Positions 50,320 to 59,893 of a stretch of 64,000 nucleotides of DNA are shown one piece after another. This DNA is from Caballeronia temeraria (GTDB lineage Bacteria; Pseudomonadota; Gammaproteobacteria; Burkholderiales; Burkholderiaceae). Each line of letters starts with the position of its first letter. Within the stretch, counting starts at the first letter, position 1. The DNA lies in NCBI RefSeq assembly GCF_001544795.2, contig NZ_FCOI02000032.1, positions 1 through 64,000 on the forward strand. Direction: 5' to 3'. A program made the translations under genes and the position numbers. The notes below the pieces were generated by a model, which was not told the DNA's origin, did no database searches, and saw only the letters and a program-made list of their open reading frames with translations.

Positions 50320-50976
50320 ATGAGAAAGCGGACGTTGGTCTGGATGATAAGCAGCGTCGTCTGTTCGGGGACGGCATTCGGGCAGGAGATTTTCACGCAG
50401 GGCGGAACGCAAGGCATCGGAATCGGCGCGGCGTTTTCGCTGGGTTCGTCCTTCGGCGTGCACGCCGATTTCAACGGCTGGAACTACGGCCGCGGTTTTA
50501 ATCTGGGCGGCAATCGTTACGAAGGCGATGTGCGCCTGAGGCAAGGCGGCATCTACCTCGATTACTTCCCGTTCGAAAGTCGCGGATGGCGCGTCACGGC
50601 GGGCGTGCGGTTCAACGACGACTCGCTCACCGCCGTGTCGCAGCAGAATAACGGCACCTACGTATTCGAGCGCAAGCGCTTCGCCGTGCCGCCCGACGCG
50701 ACCGCCACCGCGACGGTCAAATACCCGGCCGCGATGCCGTACTTCGGCCTGGGCTTCGGACATGCGCCGGCGGGCAAGGGCTTCGGGTTCGTCGCGGATA
50801 TCGGCGTCGCGTATGGCGTGCCGAAAACGACCTACACCTTGTCGCCGAGCCTGGCGCAGATCGCGGGATCGAACAGCGCCTTGCTGATCAGCACGGGCGA
50901 GCAGCAGCTCAACGACAAGGCGTGGCGTTATCGCTGGTATCCGGTGGTGCAGGTCGGCGTGTCGTATCGCTTCTAG
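50320..50976 (+). CDS. Small outer-membrane beta-barrel-like protein
   Basis: The 218-residue precursor has a signal peptide (cleavage after TAFG, about 22). The mature protein has alternating hydrophobic/aromatic strands and many glycines (GGIYLDYFPFESRGWRVTAGVRFN, PYFGLGFGH) and ends in VGVSYRF, a terminal-aromatic outer-membrane insertion signal. It looks like an 8-strand barrel, but I do not recognise a named family. The ATG at 50320 is chosen; an ATG at 50299 is in frame. Confidence 0.78.
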   Translation: MRKRTLVWMISSVVCSGTAFGQEIFTQGGTQGIGIGAAFSLGSSFGVHADFNGWNYGRGFNLGGNRYEGDVRLRQGGIYLDYFPFESRGWRVTAGVRFNDDSLTAVSQQNNGTYVFERKRFAVPPDATATATVKYPAAMPYFGLGFGHAPAGKGFGFVADIGVAYGVPKTTYTLSPSLAQIAGSNSALLISTGEQQLNDKAWRYRWYPVVQVGVSYRF

Positions 50977-51089
50977 GCGGCTTTAGCGATCCGGCGCATA
51001 TTCAAAGCTTGGATGCTTCGTTGCGGGGCGGATCGGCGCGCGTTAGATTGATCGCTTCCCCGAAGCTATCGACTGCCATCCGCTCGCCC

Positions 51090-52007
51090 GTGACGATTCA
51101 GACCGACCCCAATTTTGCCCTCGCTTCGCGCAAAGCACTCGAGGAAGCCGCCGATCAAACCATCGAAATTCGCCGTTTCGACGCGCCGCTCGGCGCCGAA
51201 GTGATCGGGCTCGATCTGTCGAAGCCGGTGTCGAATGCCGATTTCGCGCGCATTCACCGCGCGCATCTCGATCATCACGTGCTCGTGTTTCGCGATCAGC
51301 GCATCACGCCCGACGAGCAGATCGCGTTCAGCAGGCGCTTCGGCCCGCTGCAGATTCACGTGCTGCATCAGTTCGGGCTCGCGGGGCATCCGGAAGTGCT
51401 GATCGTGTCGAACATCGTGGAGAACGGCAAGCCGATCGGTCTCGGCGATGCCGGCCATTTCTGGCACTCCGATCTCTCGTACAAGGACAAGCCGAGCCTC
51501 GGTTCGCTGCTGCATGCGCAGGAACTGCCGGCGACCGGCGGCGACACGCTCTTCGCCAATCAGCATCTCGCGTGGGACGCGCTGCCCGCGCATTTGCGCA
51601 ATGCAGTCGAAGGGCGCGTCGCCGAGCATACGTATCTCGCCAAATACGGCGAGTTGCAAAAGCGCAGTCCGTGGCGGCCCAATCTGTCGGCGGAGCAGAT
51701 TGCGCAGGTCAAGCCCGTGACGCATCCGATCGTGCGCACGCATCCGGAAACGCGGCGCCGCGCGCTCTTCGTCAGCGAGCATTTCACGACGCGCGTGATC
51801 GGCGTTCCCGAAGACGAAAGCCGCGCCTTGCTCGCGGAATTGTTCGCGCATGGCACGAAGCCCGAGTTCATTTACCGGCATCAATGGCAGGCGCGCGACA
51901 TGGTCTTCTGGGACAACCGCTCGGTCATGCATCTCGCGGCCGGCACGCCCGACGATCAGCGCCGCAAGCTGTATCGCACGACCATCGAAGGCGACGCGCC
52001 TTTCTAA
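51090..52007 (+). CDS. TauD/TfdA-family 2-oxoglutarate-dependent dioxygenase
   Basis: The 305-residue protein is a non-haem iron dioxygenase of the TauD type, which releases sulfite from taurine or related sulfonates. The iron ligands are H126, D128 (HFWHSD) and H281 (SVMHLAAG), with the oxoglutarate-binding Arg296. Spacing between these residues matches TauD. It lies 28 bp upstream of an ABC transporter operon of the sulfonate/taurine type, so it probably oxidises the imported sulfonate. The start is taken as GTG at 51090; no strong ribosome site is visible. Confidence 0.88.
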   Translation: MTIQTDPNFALASRKALEEAADQTIEIRRFDAPLGAEVIGLDLSKPVSNADFARIHRAHLDHHVLVFRDQRITPDEQIAFSRRFGPLQIHVLHQFGLAGHPEVLIVSNIVENGKPIGLGDAGHFWHSDLSYKDKPSLGSLLHAQELPATGGDTLFANQHLAWDALPAHLRNAVEGRVAEHTYLAKYGELQKRSPWRPNLSAEQIAQVKPVTHPIVRTHPETRRRALFVSEHFTTRVIGVPEDESRALLAELFAHGTKPEFIYRHQWQARDMVFWDNRSVMHLAAGTPDDQRRKLYRTTIEGDAPF

Positions 52008-52035
52008 GAACACTATTTTTTACGGGGTTTCATCG

Positions 52036-53058
52036 ATGCATTCTCGAACAGGGAAGGGCGCCGTGCGCGCGCTCGCCGCCGCGCTCGCGGTCACGCTCGG
52101 CATGACGTCGGCGGGCGCGCGTGCGGAAGGCACGTTGCGTATCGCCGAACAATTCGGCGTCGTCTATCTGCTGCTCAATGTCGCGCGCGATCAGAAATTC
52201 ATCGAGCAGGAAGGCAAGAAGGAGGGGCTCGATATCAAGGTCGACTGGGCCAAACTCTCGGGCGGATCGAGCGTCAACGATGCGCTGCTTTCCGGTTCCG
52301 TCGATATCGCGGCGGCGGGCGTCGGACCGTTGCTGACGATCTGGGATCGCACGCACGGACGGCAAAACGTAAAGGGCGTTGCATCGCTCGGCAATTTTCC
52401 GTATTACCTCGTATCGAACGATCCGCGCGTGAAGACCATCGCCGATTTCACCGACAAGGACCGTATCGCAGTGCCGGCGGTCGGTGTCTCGGTGCAGTCG
52501 CGCATCCTGCAATACGCGGCGGCGAAGCAATGGGGCGACAAGCAATACGATCGCCTCGACAAGCTCACGCAAGCCGTGCCGCATCCCGATGCGACGGCGG
52601 CGCTCATCGCGGGCGGCACGGAGATCAACGCGCACTTCGGCAATCCGCCGTTCCAGCAGCAGGAACTCGCGGGCAATCCGAAAGCGCATATCGTGCTCAA
52701 TTCATACGATGTGCTCGGCGGCCCGAGTTCGGCAACTGTGCTCTACGCGACCGAGAAATTCCGCAACGAGAATCCGAAGACGTATCGCGCATTCGTCGCC
52801 GGTCTCGCCGATGCCGCGCGCTACATCACGCAGCATCCCGAGCAGTCCGCCGATATCTATCTGCGCGTGAACAACGCGAAGATCGACCGCGATCTGCTTA
52901 TCAAGGTGATCAAGGATCCGTCGGTGCAATTCAAGGTCGCGCCGCAAAACACGTTCGCGCTCGCGCAGTTCATGCATCGCGTCGGCGTCATCAGGAACGA
53001 GCCGAAGTCGTGGCAGGACTACTTCTTCAGCGATCCCGCGACGAAGGACGGAAGCTGA
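52036..53058 (+). CDS. ABC transporter substrate-binding protein (sulfonate/nitrate/taurine type)
   Basis: The 340-residue precursor has a signal peptide (cleavage near ARA, about 30) and the NMT1/SsuA-like fold. Visible blocks are LRIAEQFGVVYLLLNVARDQ, AKLSGGSSVNDALLSGSVDIAAAGVGPLL and VPAVGVSVQSRILQYAA. Substrate is inferred as a sulfonate from the tauD-like gene upstream. Nitrate or a pyrimidine precursor cannot be excluded from sequence alone. Confidence 0.88.
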   Translation: MHSRTGKGAVRALAAALAVTLGMTSAGARAEGTLRIAEQFGVVYLLLNVARDQKFIEQEGKKEGLDIKVDWAKLSGGSSVNDALLSGSVDIAAAGVGPLLTIWDRTHGRQNVKGVASLGNFPYYLVSNDPRVKTIADFTDKDRIAVPAVGVSVQSRILQYAAAKQWGDKQYDRLDKLTQAVPHPDATAALIAGGTEINAHFGNPPFQQQELAGNPKAHIVLNSYDVLGGPSSATVLYATEKFRNENPKTYRAFVAGLADAARYITQHPEQSADIYLRVNNAKIDRDLLIKVIKDPSVQFKVAPQNTFALAQFMHRVGVIRNEPKSWQDYFFSDPATKDGS

Positions 53059-53151
53059 CGCCGCTTATCGACGATTGCGAATTCGATATGCGCAATGATT
53101 GGTTCGCTCGGGCGCAGCGCGCCGGTATCGTGATCGTTTGCAATCGGGCAG

Positions 53152-53982
53152 ATGAACATGGCCGCCAATCCCCAAGCGCTTTATTCGCACGAAGCCGTTC
53201 GCGAGGCTTCCACGAGCGGCAAGCTGCTCAGCGCGAAGAACGTCACGCTCGAGTACCGCACGCCCGAGCGGCTCGTGCGCGCAACTCACGATGTCAGCTT
53301 CGATATCTATGGCGCCGATCGCTTCGTGCTGCTCGGGCCTTCGGGTTGCGGCAAGTCGACCTTGCTCAAGGCCGTTGCAGGTTTCCTCGAGCCGGTTGCG
53401 GGCAGCATCGAGATCGGCGGCGAGCGCGTGCGCGGGCCGGGCGCGGATCGCATCGTCGTGTTTCAGGAGTTCGATCAGCTGCCGCCGTGGAAAACCGTTG
53501 TGCAGAACGTCGCTTTTCCGCTGCGCGCCGCGCGCAAACTCGGCCGCGCCGAAGCACGCGAGCGCGCGCTGCATTATCTCGACAAGGTCGGTCTCGCCAC
53601 ATTCGCCGATGCCTATCCGCATACGCTATCGGGCGGCATGAAGCAGCGTGTGGCCATCGCACGCGCGCTCGCGATGCAACCGCGCGTGCTTCTGATGGAC
53701 GAGCCCTTCGCCGCGCTCGATGCGCTCACGCGACGCCGCATGCAGGAAGAGCTTTTGCGCCTGTGGAGCGACGAGCGCTTCACGTTGTTGTTCGTCACGC
53801 ATTCGATCGAGGAGGCGCTCATCGTCGGCAATCGCATTCTGCTGCTGACGCCGCATCCGGGACGCGTGCGCGCCGAGCTGAACAGTCATCAATACACGCA
53901 GGAAAGCTTGGGTCGCGGTGAGTTTCAGCAGAGCGTCGCGCGTATTCATCGATTGCTGTTCGAAGAGGAGACCGCGCTGTGA
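53152..53982 (+). CDS. ABC transporter ATP-binding protein (SsuB/TauB type)
   Basis: The 276-residue ATPase has Walker A GPSGCGKST (about 64-72), a Q-loop VFQEFDQLPPWKT, signature LSGGMKQR, Walker B VLLMDEPFAALDALTRR and switch VTHSIEEAL. This is the SsuB/TauB/NrtD group. The permease gene overlaps its stop by 4 nt. An in-frame ATG at 53158 is an alternative start. Confidence 0.92.
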   Translation: MNMAANPQALYSHEAVREASTSGKLLSAKNVTLEYRTPERLVRATHDVSFDIYGADRFVLLGPSGCGKSTLLKAVAGFLEPVAGSIEIGGERVRGPGADRIVVFQEFDQLPPWKTVVQNVAFPLRAARKLGRAEARERALHYLDKVGLATFADAYPHTLSGGMKQRVAIARALAMQPRVLLMDEPFAALDALTRRRMQEELLRLWSDERFTLLFVTHSIEEALIVGNRILLLTPHPGRVRAELNSHQYTQESLGRGEFQQSVARIHRLLFEEETAL

Positions 53983-54857
53983 GCACGCCGCATCTGATCC
54001 AGCCGCCGGTGCGGCCGGAATACGAAGTCAAGCCCGCCGCGAGCGTCGCGGTCGAACATGAAGCACCGCTGCCGCTGTCGAAGCGGCTCGTGGATCGCTC
54101 GTGGCTGCGCAAGTCGATCATCGCGCTCGTGTTGATCGCATTGTGGGAAATCGCCGCGCGCGCCGTCGATAACGATCTGCTGCTGCCCACGTTCAGCGCG
54201 ACCTTCGTCGCGTTCGTGCAGGGCATCGCGTCGGGCGAACTGATCGAGAAGATCGGTATTTCGATGTCTGTATTGCTGCGCGGCTATGCGCTCGGCGCGG
54301 CGCTTGCGTTCGTACTGACATCGCTGGCGGTATCGACGCGCATCGGCCGCGATATTCTTTCGATGCTCACCGCGATGTTCAATCCGCTGCCGTCCATCGC
54401 GCTGTTGCCGCTCGCGTTGCTATGGTTCGGCCTCGGCACGGGCAGTCTGTTATTCGTGCTCGTGCATTCGGTGTTGTGGCCGCTCGCGCTCAACACGTAT
54501 GCGGGTTTTCAGGCCGTGCCTTCGACCTTGCGCATGACGGGCCGCAACTATGGACTCAACGGCATGCGTCATGTGATGCTGATTCTCGTGCCCGCCGCGT
54601 TGCCTTCGATTCTCGCCGGCTTGCGCGTGGGCTGGGCGTTCGCGTGGCGCACGCTGATCGCGGCGGAACTCGTGTTCGGCGCGAGCTCGGGCAAGGGCGG
54701 ACTCGGCTGGTACATCTTCCAGAACCGCAACGAGCTTTACACGGACCGCGTGTTCGCGGGACTGGCGGCGGTCATCGTGATCGGGCTCGCGGTCGAGCAT
54801 CTCGTCTTCGATACCGTCGAGCGCGTGACGGTGCGTCGCTGGGGCGTGCAGCAATAA
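53979..54857 (+). CDS. ABC transporter permease (SsuC/TauC type)
   Basis: This 292-residue permease has about six membrane helices and the SsuC/TauC pattern LPSIALLPLALLWFGLGTGSLLFVLVHSVLWP, with the coupling loop around NYGLNGMRHVMLILVPAALPSILAGLRVGW. It has a soluble N-terminal extension of about 45 residues. The start is GTG at 53979, overlapping the ATPase stop. It ends 6 bp from a convergent LysR gene. Confidence 0.91.
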   Translation: MSTPHLIQPPVRPEYEVKPAASVAVEHEAPLPLSKRLVDRSWLRKSIIALVLIALWEIAARAVDNDLLLPTFSATFVAFVQGIASGELIEKIGISMSVLLRGYALGAALAFVLTSLAVSTRIGRDILSMLTAMFNPLPSIALLPLALLWFGLGTGSLLFVLVHSVLWPLALNTYAGFQAVPSTLRMTGRNYGLNGMRHVMLILVPAALPSILAGLRVGWAFAWRTLIAAELVFGASSGKGGLGWYIFQNRNELYTDRVFAGLAAVIVIGLAVEHLVFDTVERVTVRRWGVQQ

Positions 54858-54863
54858 GCGCGC

Positions 54864-55757
54864 TCAACTCTCCGCCCGAATGAAGTCGATGAACGCGCGC
54901 AGCGGCCCCGGCATGTGCGCGCGGCTCGGATAGTAGAGCCGTGGCCCGGTGAAGCTCTGCCACCACGGCTTGAGCACCGGCACGAGCGCGCCGCTGTCGA
55001 TGGCTTCGCGCACGAACTCGTCGAACGTATAGACGAGACCCAGTCCCGCGATGGCCGCGCTTCGGCTGATTTCGATCGACGACGTGACGAGCGGCCCTTC
55101 CGGCGCGATGCGTATCACTTCCTTGCCGCGCATGAATTCCCACACGGCGAGCACACCGCTATCGAACCGATGTCCGATGCACGCGTGATTCACCAGATCG
55201 CGAGGATGCTTCGGCTCGCCGTGCGCCGCGAGATACGACGGCGCCGCAACCGCGACGAAGCGTTGCGTGCGCGGCCCGATCGGCACCGCGATCATGTCGC
55301 GCTCGATGCGCTCGTCATAGCGAATGCCCGCATCGAAACCGGCGGCGAGCACGTCGATGAACGTATCCGTGGCGCTGATCTCCAGCTTGATGCCCGGATG
55401 CGCCGTCAGAAAGCGCGCGACGATCGGCGGCAAGATTTCCCGCGAGACGATGCGCGGCACGTTCAGCCGCAGCGTGCCGGTCGGGCTGTCGCGAAAGCCG
55501 TTGACGGCATCGAGCGCGCCCGCGATTTCCGTGAACGCGGGCGCAAGCCGCTCGATCAGCCGCTCGCCTGCTTCGGTCGGCGTGACGCTGCGCGTCGTGC
55601 GATTCAGCAGCCGCACGCCCAGGCGCGTTTCGAGCCTGCGTATCGCCTCGCTCAACGACGACGCCGACACGCCGCGCAACAGCGCTGCCTGCCTGAAGCC
55701 GCGCGAGCGCGCGACAGCCAGAAACGCGTGAAGATCCGACAGATCCGGTTCGCTCAT
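54864..55757 (-). CDS. LysR family transcriptional regulator
   Basis: The 297-residue LysR protein has an HTH with LSDLHAFLAVARSRGFRQAALLRGVSASSLSEAIRRLE and an effector domain of the CrgA/YafC-like type (IRYDERIERDMIAVPIGPR). It is divergent from the aldo/keto reductase gene with a 107-bp gap and probably regulates it. It converges with the sulfonate permease gene. Confidence 0.92.
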   Translation of the reverse strand: MSEPDLSDLHAFLAVARSRGFRQAALLRGVSASSLSEAIRRLETRLGVRLLNRTTRSVTPTEAGERLIERLAPAFTEIAGALDAVNGFRDSPTGTLRLNVPRIVSREILPPIVARFLTAHPGIKLEISATDTFIDVLAAGFDAGIRYDERIERDMIAVPIGPRTQRFVAVAAPSYLAAHGEPKHPRDLVNHACIGHRFDSGVLAVWEFMRGKEVIRIAPEGPLVTSSIEISRSAAIAGLGLVYTFDEFVREAIDSGALVPVLKPWWQSFTGPRLYYPSRAHMPGPLRAFIDFIRAES

Positions 55758-55864
55758 GTCTCACCCATTGTTCGCCAGGGCGCACAGCCCATTCGCATTG
55801 AGGCGGATTATCGCACGCGCGATTTGCTCCGATAATCGTCCTCATCCCTTCAGGAGAGACGAAC

Positions 55865-56869
55865 ATGGAACAACGCAGACTCGGAAAGACCGGACCGCAG
55901 ACGGCGGCGATCGGGCTCGGATGCATGGGCATGTCGGGCATGTACGGGCCGTCGGATCGCGCGGAGAGCATCGCGACGATTCACGCGGCGCTCGAAGCGG
56001 GCGTGACGCTGCTCGATACCGGCGACTTCTACGGCATGGGCCACAACGAGTTGCTGATCGCCGAGGCGCTGAAAAGCGCGCCGCCGTCGCGCCGCGATTC
56101 CGCGATGCTCAGCGTGAAGTTCGGCGGCATGCGCGATCCGGCCGGCAGGTTCATCGCGTTCGACGGCCGTCCGGTCGCCGTGAAGAATTCGCTCGCATAC
56201 ACGTTGCAGCGGTTGGGCGTCGAGCATATCGACATCTATCGGCCCGCGCGGCTCGATGCGAGCGTGCCGGTCGAGGACACCGTCGGCGCGATCGTCGAGA
56301 TGATCGACGCGGGCTATGTGCGTCACGTCGGATTGTCGGAAGTGGGCGCGGACACGATCCGCAAAGCGGCCGCGGTGCATCCGGTGTGCGATCTGCAGAT
56401 CGAGTATTCGCTGATCTCGCGCGGCATCGAGGAAGCGATTCTTCCGGCATGCAGGGAACTCGGCATCGGCATCACGGCGTATGGCGTGCTGTCGCGCGGG
56501 CTGATCAGCGGGCATTGGAGCAAGGACGGCGCGCAATCGGGCGACTGGCGCGCGAACAGTCCGCGCTTTCAGCAAGGCAACGTCGAACGCAATCTCGCGC
56601 TGGTCGATGCTCTGCGCAAGATCGCCGATGCGAAGGGCGTGAGCGTCGCGCAGATCGCGATTGCATGGGTGCTCGCGCAGGGCGATGACATCGTGCCCGT
56701 CATCGGTGCGCGTCGTCGCGAGCGGCTGACGGAATCGCTCGGTGCGCTCGAAGTAAAGCTCACGGCGGACGAACGCGCCGCGATCGAAGCGGCGGTGCCG
56801 AAAGGCGCGGCGTCGGGCGATCGCTACGAAGCCGTGCAGATGGCGCATCTCGACAGCGAGAAGCGTTAA
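55865..56869 (+). CDS. Aldo/keto reductase with altered catalytic histidine
   Basis: The 334-residue protein is a TIM-barrel NADPH-dependent aldo/keto reductase. The catalytic Asp51, Tyr56 (DTGDFYG) and Lys85 are present. The usual active-site His position reads Ala128 in DIYRPARLD, an alternative seen in a subset of AKRs. The cofactor-binding C-terminal block VLAQGDDIVPVIGARRRERLTESLGAL is present. The substrate is unknown. A divergent LysR gene likely controls it. Its stop overlaps that of the convergent MFS gene (TTAA). Confidence 0.91.
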   Translation: MEQRRLGKTGPQTAAIGLGCMGMSGMYGPSDRAESIATIHAALEAGVTLLDTGDFYGMGHNELLIAEALKSAPPSRRDSAMLSVKFGGMRDPAGRFIAFDGRPVAVKNSLAYTLQRLGVEHIDIYRPARLDASVPVEDTVGAIVEMIDAGYVRHVGLSEVGADTIRKAAAVHPVCDLQIEYSLISRGIEEAILPACRELGIGITAYGVLSRGLISGHWSKDGAQSGDWRANSPRFQQGNVERNLALVDALRKIADAKGVSVAQIAIAWVLAQGDDIVPVIGARRRERLTESLGALEVKLTADERAAIEAAVPKGAASGDRYEAVQMAHLDSEKR

Positions 56870-58074
56870 ACCTCGCGGGCGCGGTGCTTGCGCAGAAACA
56901 CCCACGCGTTGAACGCGGCGCCCGCGAACATCAGCACGCTCGTCATCGCGAACACGGAATGCATGCCCGAATGCGCCGCGATGAAGCCGCCCGCGAGCGG
57001 TCCCGCCACCTGTCCGATGTATTGCGCCGACGTCGCGTAGCCGAGGATGTAGCCGGCGGCGTTGTCGGGCACGTTGTGACGCACGACGCTAGTGATCGCG
57101 GGCAACAGGCCGCCCAAGGCGAGGCCCATCAGAAAGCGCAGCACGACGAGCTGAGTGCCGCTCGTCACGAACATCTGCGGGATCAGCAAGACGCCGCAGA
57201 TCGCGAGACACGCGACGATCACCTTCGGCGCGCCGATGCGATCCGCGAGCCGTCCGACGCGCGGCGCGGCGAGCACGCTGCCGAGCGCGGCGGCCGACAT
57301 CACGAAGCCCGCGACCAGCGTGACCTGCTTCGGATCGTTCACGAGCTGCGCCACGTACACCGTGATGATCGGCTCGATGGACATATTGGCGAACATGAGC
57401 AGCATCGCGCTCACCAGCATCGCGATGACGGGCGTGAGCAGCGGCACGTCGCGCCAGCCGCCGCGTGGCTTTGTCGTCGCGTGATTGGGCGCGCGGCGCT
57501 CTTCTTTGACGAACAGCGTCGTCATGATGAACGAGCAGAAGATGAGGCCGCCCGCGAGAAAGAACGTCGCACGAATGCCGATGAGACCCGGCAGCAGCCC
57601 GCCGACGAGCGGCACGACGAGATTGCCCGCCATCATGCCCGCGGCGTGCGTGCCGAGCGCCCACGCGGTGCGGTGCTTGGGCGTCTGCGTCGCGATCATC
57701 ACGATGGCGCCGCTCGCATAACCGCCGACGAGTCCCGCGAGAAAGCGCATCGCGACGAGCTGCCAGACGGTCTGCACGACGCCGAGCAGCGACATCGTGA
57801 TCGCCATGCCGAGACTCGCGCGGATCAGGATCGGCTTGCGGCCGTAGCGATCTGCGAGCCGTCCCCACAGCGGCGCGACGAGCCCGGCCGCGAGAAAGGT
57901 CGCGCCGAACGCGATGCCCGACCATTGCACCGCCGCTTCCACCGACGACGCGCCCAGTTGCTGCACATAAAGCGGCAGGAAGGGCAGGAGCAGCGTCATC
58001 GCCATGAGGGTCGTGAACGAGCCGAATACGCAGACGTAGAGATTGCGTTGCCAGTGAACGGAGCCTTCGGACAT
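56866..58074 (-). CDS. MFS multidrug-type transporter
   Basis: This roughly 402-residue membrane protein has 12 predicted helices and DHA1-type features: LWGRLADRYGRKPILIRASLG (motif A, also repeated as RVGRLADRIGAPKV in the second half) and an extended cytoplasmic loop between the halves. It likely exports drugs or sugars. The ATG at 58074 (MSEGSVHW) is chosen; the frame is open further upstream but without a helix-compatible start. It is divergent from xthA by 128 bp. Confidence 0.89.
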   Translation of the reverse strand: MSEGSVHWQRNLYVCVFGSFTTLMAMTLLLPFLPLYVQQLGASSVEAAVQWSGIAFGATFLAAGLVAPLWGRLADRYGRKPILIRASLGMAITMSLLGVVQTVWQLVAMRFLAGLVGGYASGAIVMIATQTPKHRTAWALGTHAAGMMAGNLVVPLVGGLLPGLIGIRATFFLAGGLIFCSFIMTTLFVKEERRAPNHATTKPRGGWRDVPLLTPVIAMLVSAMLLMFANMSIEPIITVYVAQLVNDPKQVTLVAGFVMSAAALGSVLAAPRVGRLADRIGAPKVIVACLAICGVLLIPQMFVTSGTQLVVLRFLMGLALGGLLPAITSVVRHNVPDNAAGYILGYATSAQYIGQVAGPLAGGFIAAHSGMHSVFAMTSVLMFAGAAFNAWVFLRKHRAREV

Positions 58075-58202
58075 GAGCGGGGAACGTGGACGGGATGGGC
58101 GAGACTTTCGCAGATTTTGCGCCGATGCGCTCGCGCACGATGCGGCACGCAAACTGCGACGCGTGTACGATCGATTCCGACCCACCGATGGAGCGACGCC
58201 GA

Positions 58203-59000
58203 GTGAAAATCGCGACCTTCAACATCAACGGCATCCGTCCGCGGCTCGACGCCTTGCTGACATGGCTCGAACGCGAATCGCCCGATATCGTCTGTCTGCA
58301 GGAACTGAAAGCGACCGACGCGCAGTTTCCCGCCGATGCAATCGCGAATGCGGGCTACGGCGCGCTATGGCATGGACAGCAATCGTGGAACGGCGTGGCG
58401 ATTCTCGCGAAGGACGCGGAGCCGGTATTGAGCCGGCGCGGACTTCCCGGTTTCGAGGGCGACACGCATAGCCGTTACATCGAGGCGGCCGTGGGCGGCC
58501 TGGTGATCGGCTGTCTGTATCTGCCGAACGGCAATCCGCAGCCCGGTCCGAAGTTCGATTACAAGCTCGACTGGTTCGCGCGTTTCAATGCGCACGCGAA
58601 GGCCTTGTTCGATAGCGGGCATCCTGTCGTGCTCGCCGGCGACTACAACGTCGTGCCTACCGACGACGATATCTACAACACGCGCTCATGGCTCAAGGAT
58701 GCGCTGCTGCAGCCCGAGAGCCGCGCAGCTTATGCGGATCTGCTCGCGCAAGGCTGGACGGATGCGTTGCGCAAGATGTTTCCCGATGAGCGCATCTACA
58801 CGTTCTGGGATTACTTTCGCAATCACTGGCAGACGAATTCGGGCCTGCGCATCGATCATATTTTGCTGAGCAAGGATCTCGCGAAGAAGCTGGAAACAGC
58901 GGGCGTCGATAAGTGGGTGCGCGGCGAAGCGCATGCGAGCGATCACGCGCCGACGTGGGTTACGCTGAAGCTCGGGCGCACGCGCAGGAAGGCGGCTTAG
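58203..59000 (+). CDS. xthA: Exodeoxyribonuclease III
   Basis: XthA is a base-excision repair AP endonuclease and 3'-5' exonuclease. The 265-residue protein has the EEP-family residues: ATFNINGIRPRL at the start, the metal-binding LQELKAT, GDYNVVPTDDD, LRIDHILLS and the catalytic ASDHAPTWVTL. The GTG at 58203 gives the usual VKIATFN N terminus and has GGAG 9 bp upstream. An ATG five codons upstream (58188) is possible. Its stop overlaps the stop of the convergent hydrolase gene by 4 nt. Confidence 0.94.
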   Translation: MKIATFNINGIRPRLDALLTWLERESPDIVCLQELKATDAQFPADAIANAGYGALWHGQQSWNGVAILAKDAEPVLSRRGLPGFEGDTHSRYIEAAVGGLVIGCLYLPNGNPQPGPKFDYKLDWFARFNAHAKALFDSGHPVVLAGDYNVVPTDDDIYNTRSWLKDALLQPESRAAYADLLAQGWTDALRKMFPDERIYTFWDYFRNHWQTNSGLRIDHILLSKDLAKKLETAGVDKWVRGEAHASDHAPTWVTLKLGRTRRKAA

Positions 59001-59821
59001 GCTTGCAGCGTGTCGCGCGCCGGTTGCAGCGAGGCGAGGAATTGCATTGCGTGTTCGCGGCCGCCCATGGTCCAGACATTGAGATGATCGGCATCTTCGA
59101 TGAGCGCGAGATGCTTGTCGCCGCGCGCGGCGTCGAAGAGACGCTGAAAGTGCGCGGGCGGTATCACGCCGTCTCGAGTGCCGCCGTAGATCAGCAAGGG
59201 CGCATCGATCGATGCGATTTTCGCGAGGCTTTCGTAGCGATCGCGCGCGAGAAGCCGCACGGGAAAGAGCCAGAAGCGTTGCGCTGCGACATCGACGATG
59301 CTCGTGAACGGTGCTTCGAGCATCAGCGCGCTGATTGTCGCTTCCCTGGCAAGCTGCACCGCGACGCCGGTGCCGAGCGAATAGCCATGCAGCACGATAT
59401 TCGATGATCGCGCCGATGCGTACGCGTAGGCGGCGCGCGCATCGGCATAGAGGCCGGCTTCGTGCGGTTTGCCGGGATTGCCGCCGTAGCCGCGATATTC
59501 GGCGAGCAGCACGCCATAGCCCGCTTCGATCATCTCCAGCGCGATATGGCCGCGTTGGGCGAGGTCTTCGCCGTTACCGTGAAAGAGGATGACTGTCGGC
59601 GCGGTTCCATCGGGCGGCGCTTTGTAGCGCATGGTCAGATCGAGGCCGTCGGCGGTTCGTATGATGACTGCTTCGGTGCGTTGTTCCAGCTCGGCGTTCT
59701 TGAAGGCTTCGATCTGCTCCAGTGGATAGACGAGCCTTCCTTGCAGCCAGTACAGGCCGGCAAGCGCGATCGAGTAGATCAGCGCTACTGCAAGGACGGC
59801 GATCCAGAGGACTTCGCGCAT
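58997..59821 (-). CDS. Alpha/beta hydrolase with N-terminal membrane anchor
   Basis: The 274-residue protein has an N-terminal hydrophobic helix (VLWIAVLAVALIYSIALAGLYWL) and an alpha/beta-hydrolase domain. The domain has the oxyanion region VILFHGNGEDLAQRG, the nucleophile elbow LHGYSLGTGVA (serine of GYSLG), acid TRDGVIPPAHF and a later histidine in EDADHLN. It belongs to the BAAT/FrsA-like YfhR group. Probably membrane-bound and facing the cytoplasm or periplasm. Substrate unknown. Confidence 0.88.
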   Translation of the reverse strand: MREVLWIAVLAVALIYSIALAGLYWLQGRLVYPLEQIEAFKNAELEQRTEAVIIRTADGLDLTMRYKAPPDGTAPTVILFHGNGEDLAQRGHIALEMIEAGYGVLLAEYRGYGGNPGKPHEAGLYADARAAYAYASARSSNIVLHGYSLGTGVAVQLAREATISALMLEAPFTSIVDVAAQRFWLFPVRLLARDRYESLAKIASIDAPLLIYGGTRDGVIPPAHFQRLFDAARGDKHLALIEDADHLNVWTMGGREHAMQFLASLQPARDTLQA

Positions 59822-59893
59822 GGGTGTCGGCGGCGGGGCGGCGTTCCTCGTATGGTAGTGGGTTTGGGATGTTGGATTCGTGCGCCACCTCCC

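Noticed and set aside
51090..54857. Naming the operon tauABCD outright
   Set aside because: The dioxygenase is TauD-like and the transporter is of the sulfonate/nitrate/taurine group, but substrate cannot be read from the sequence.
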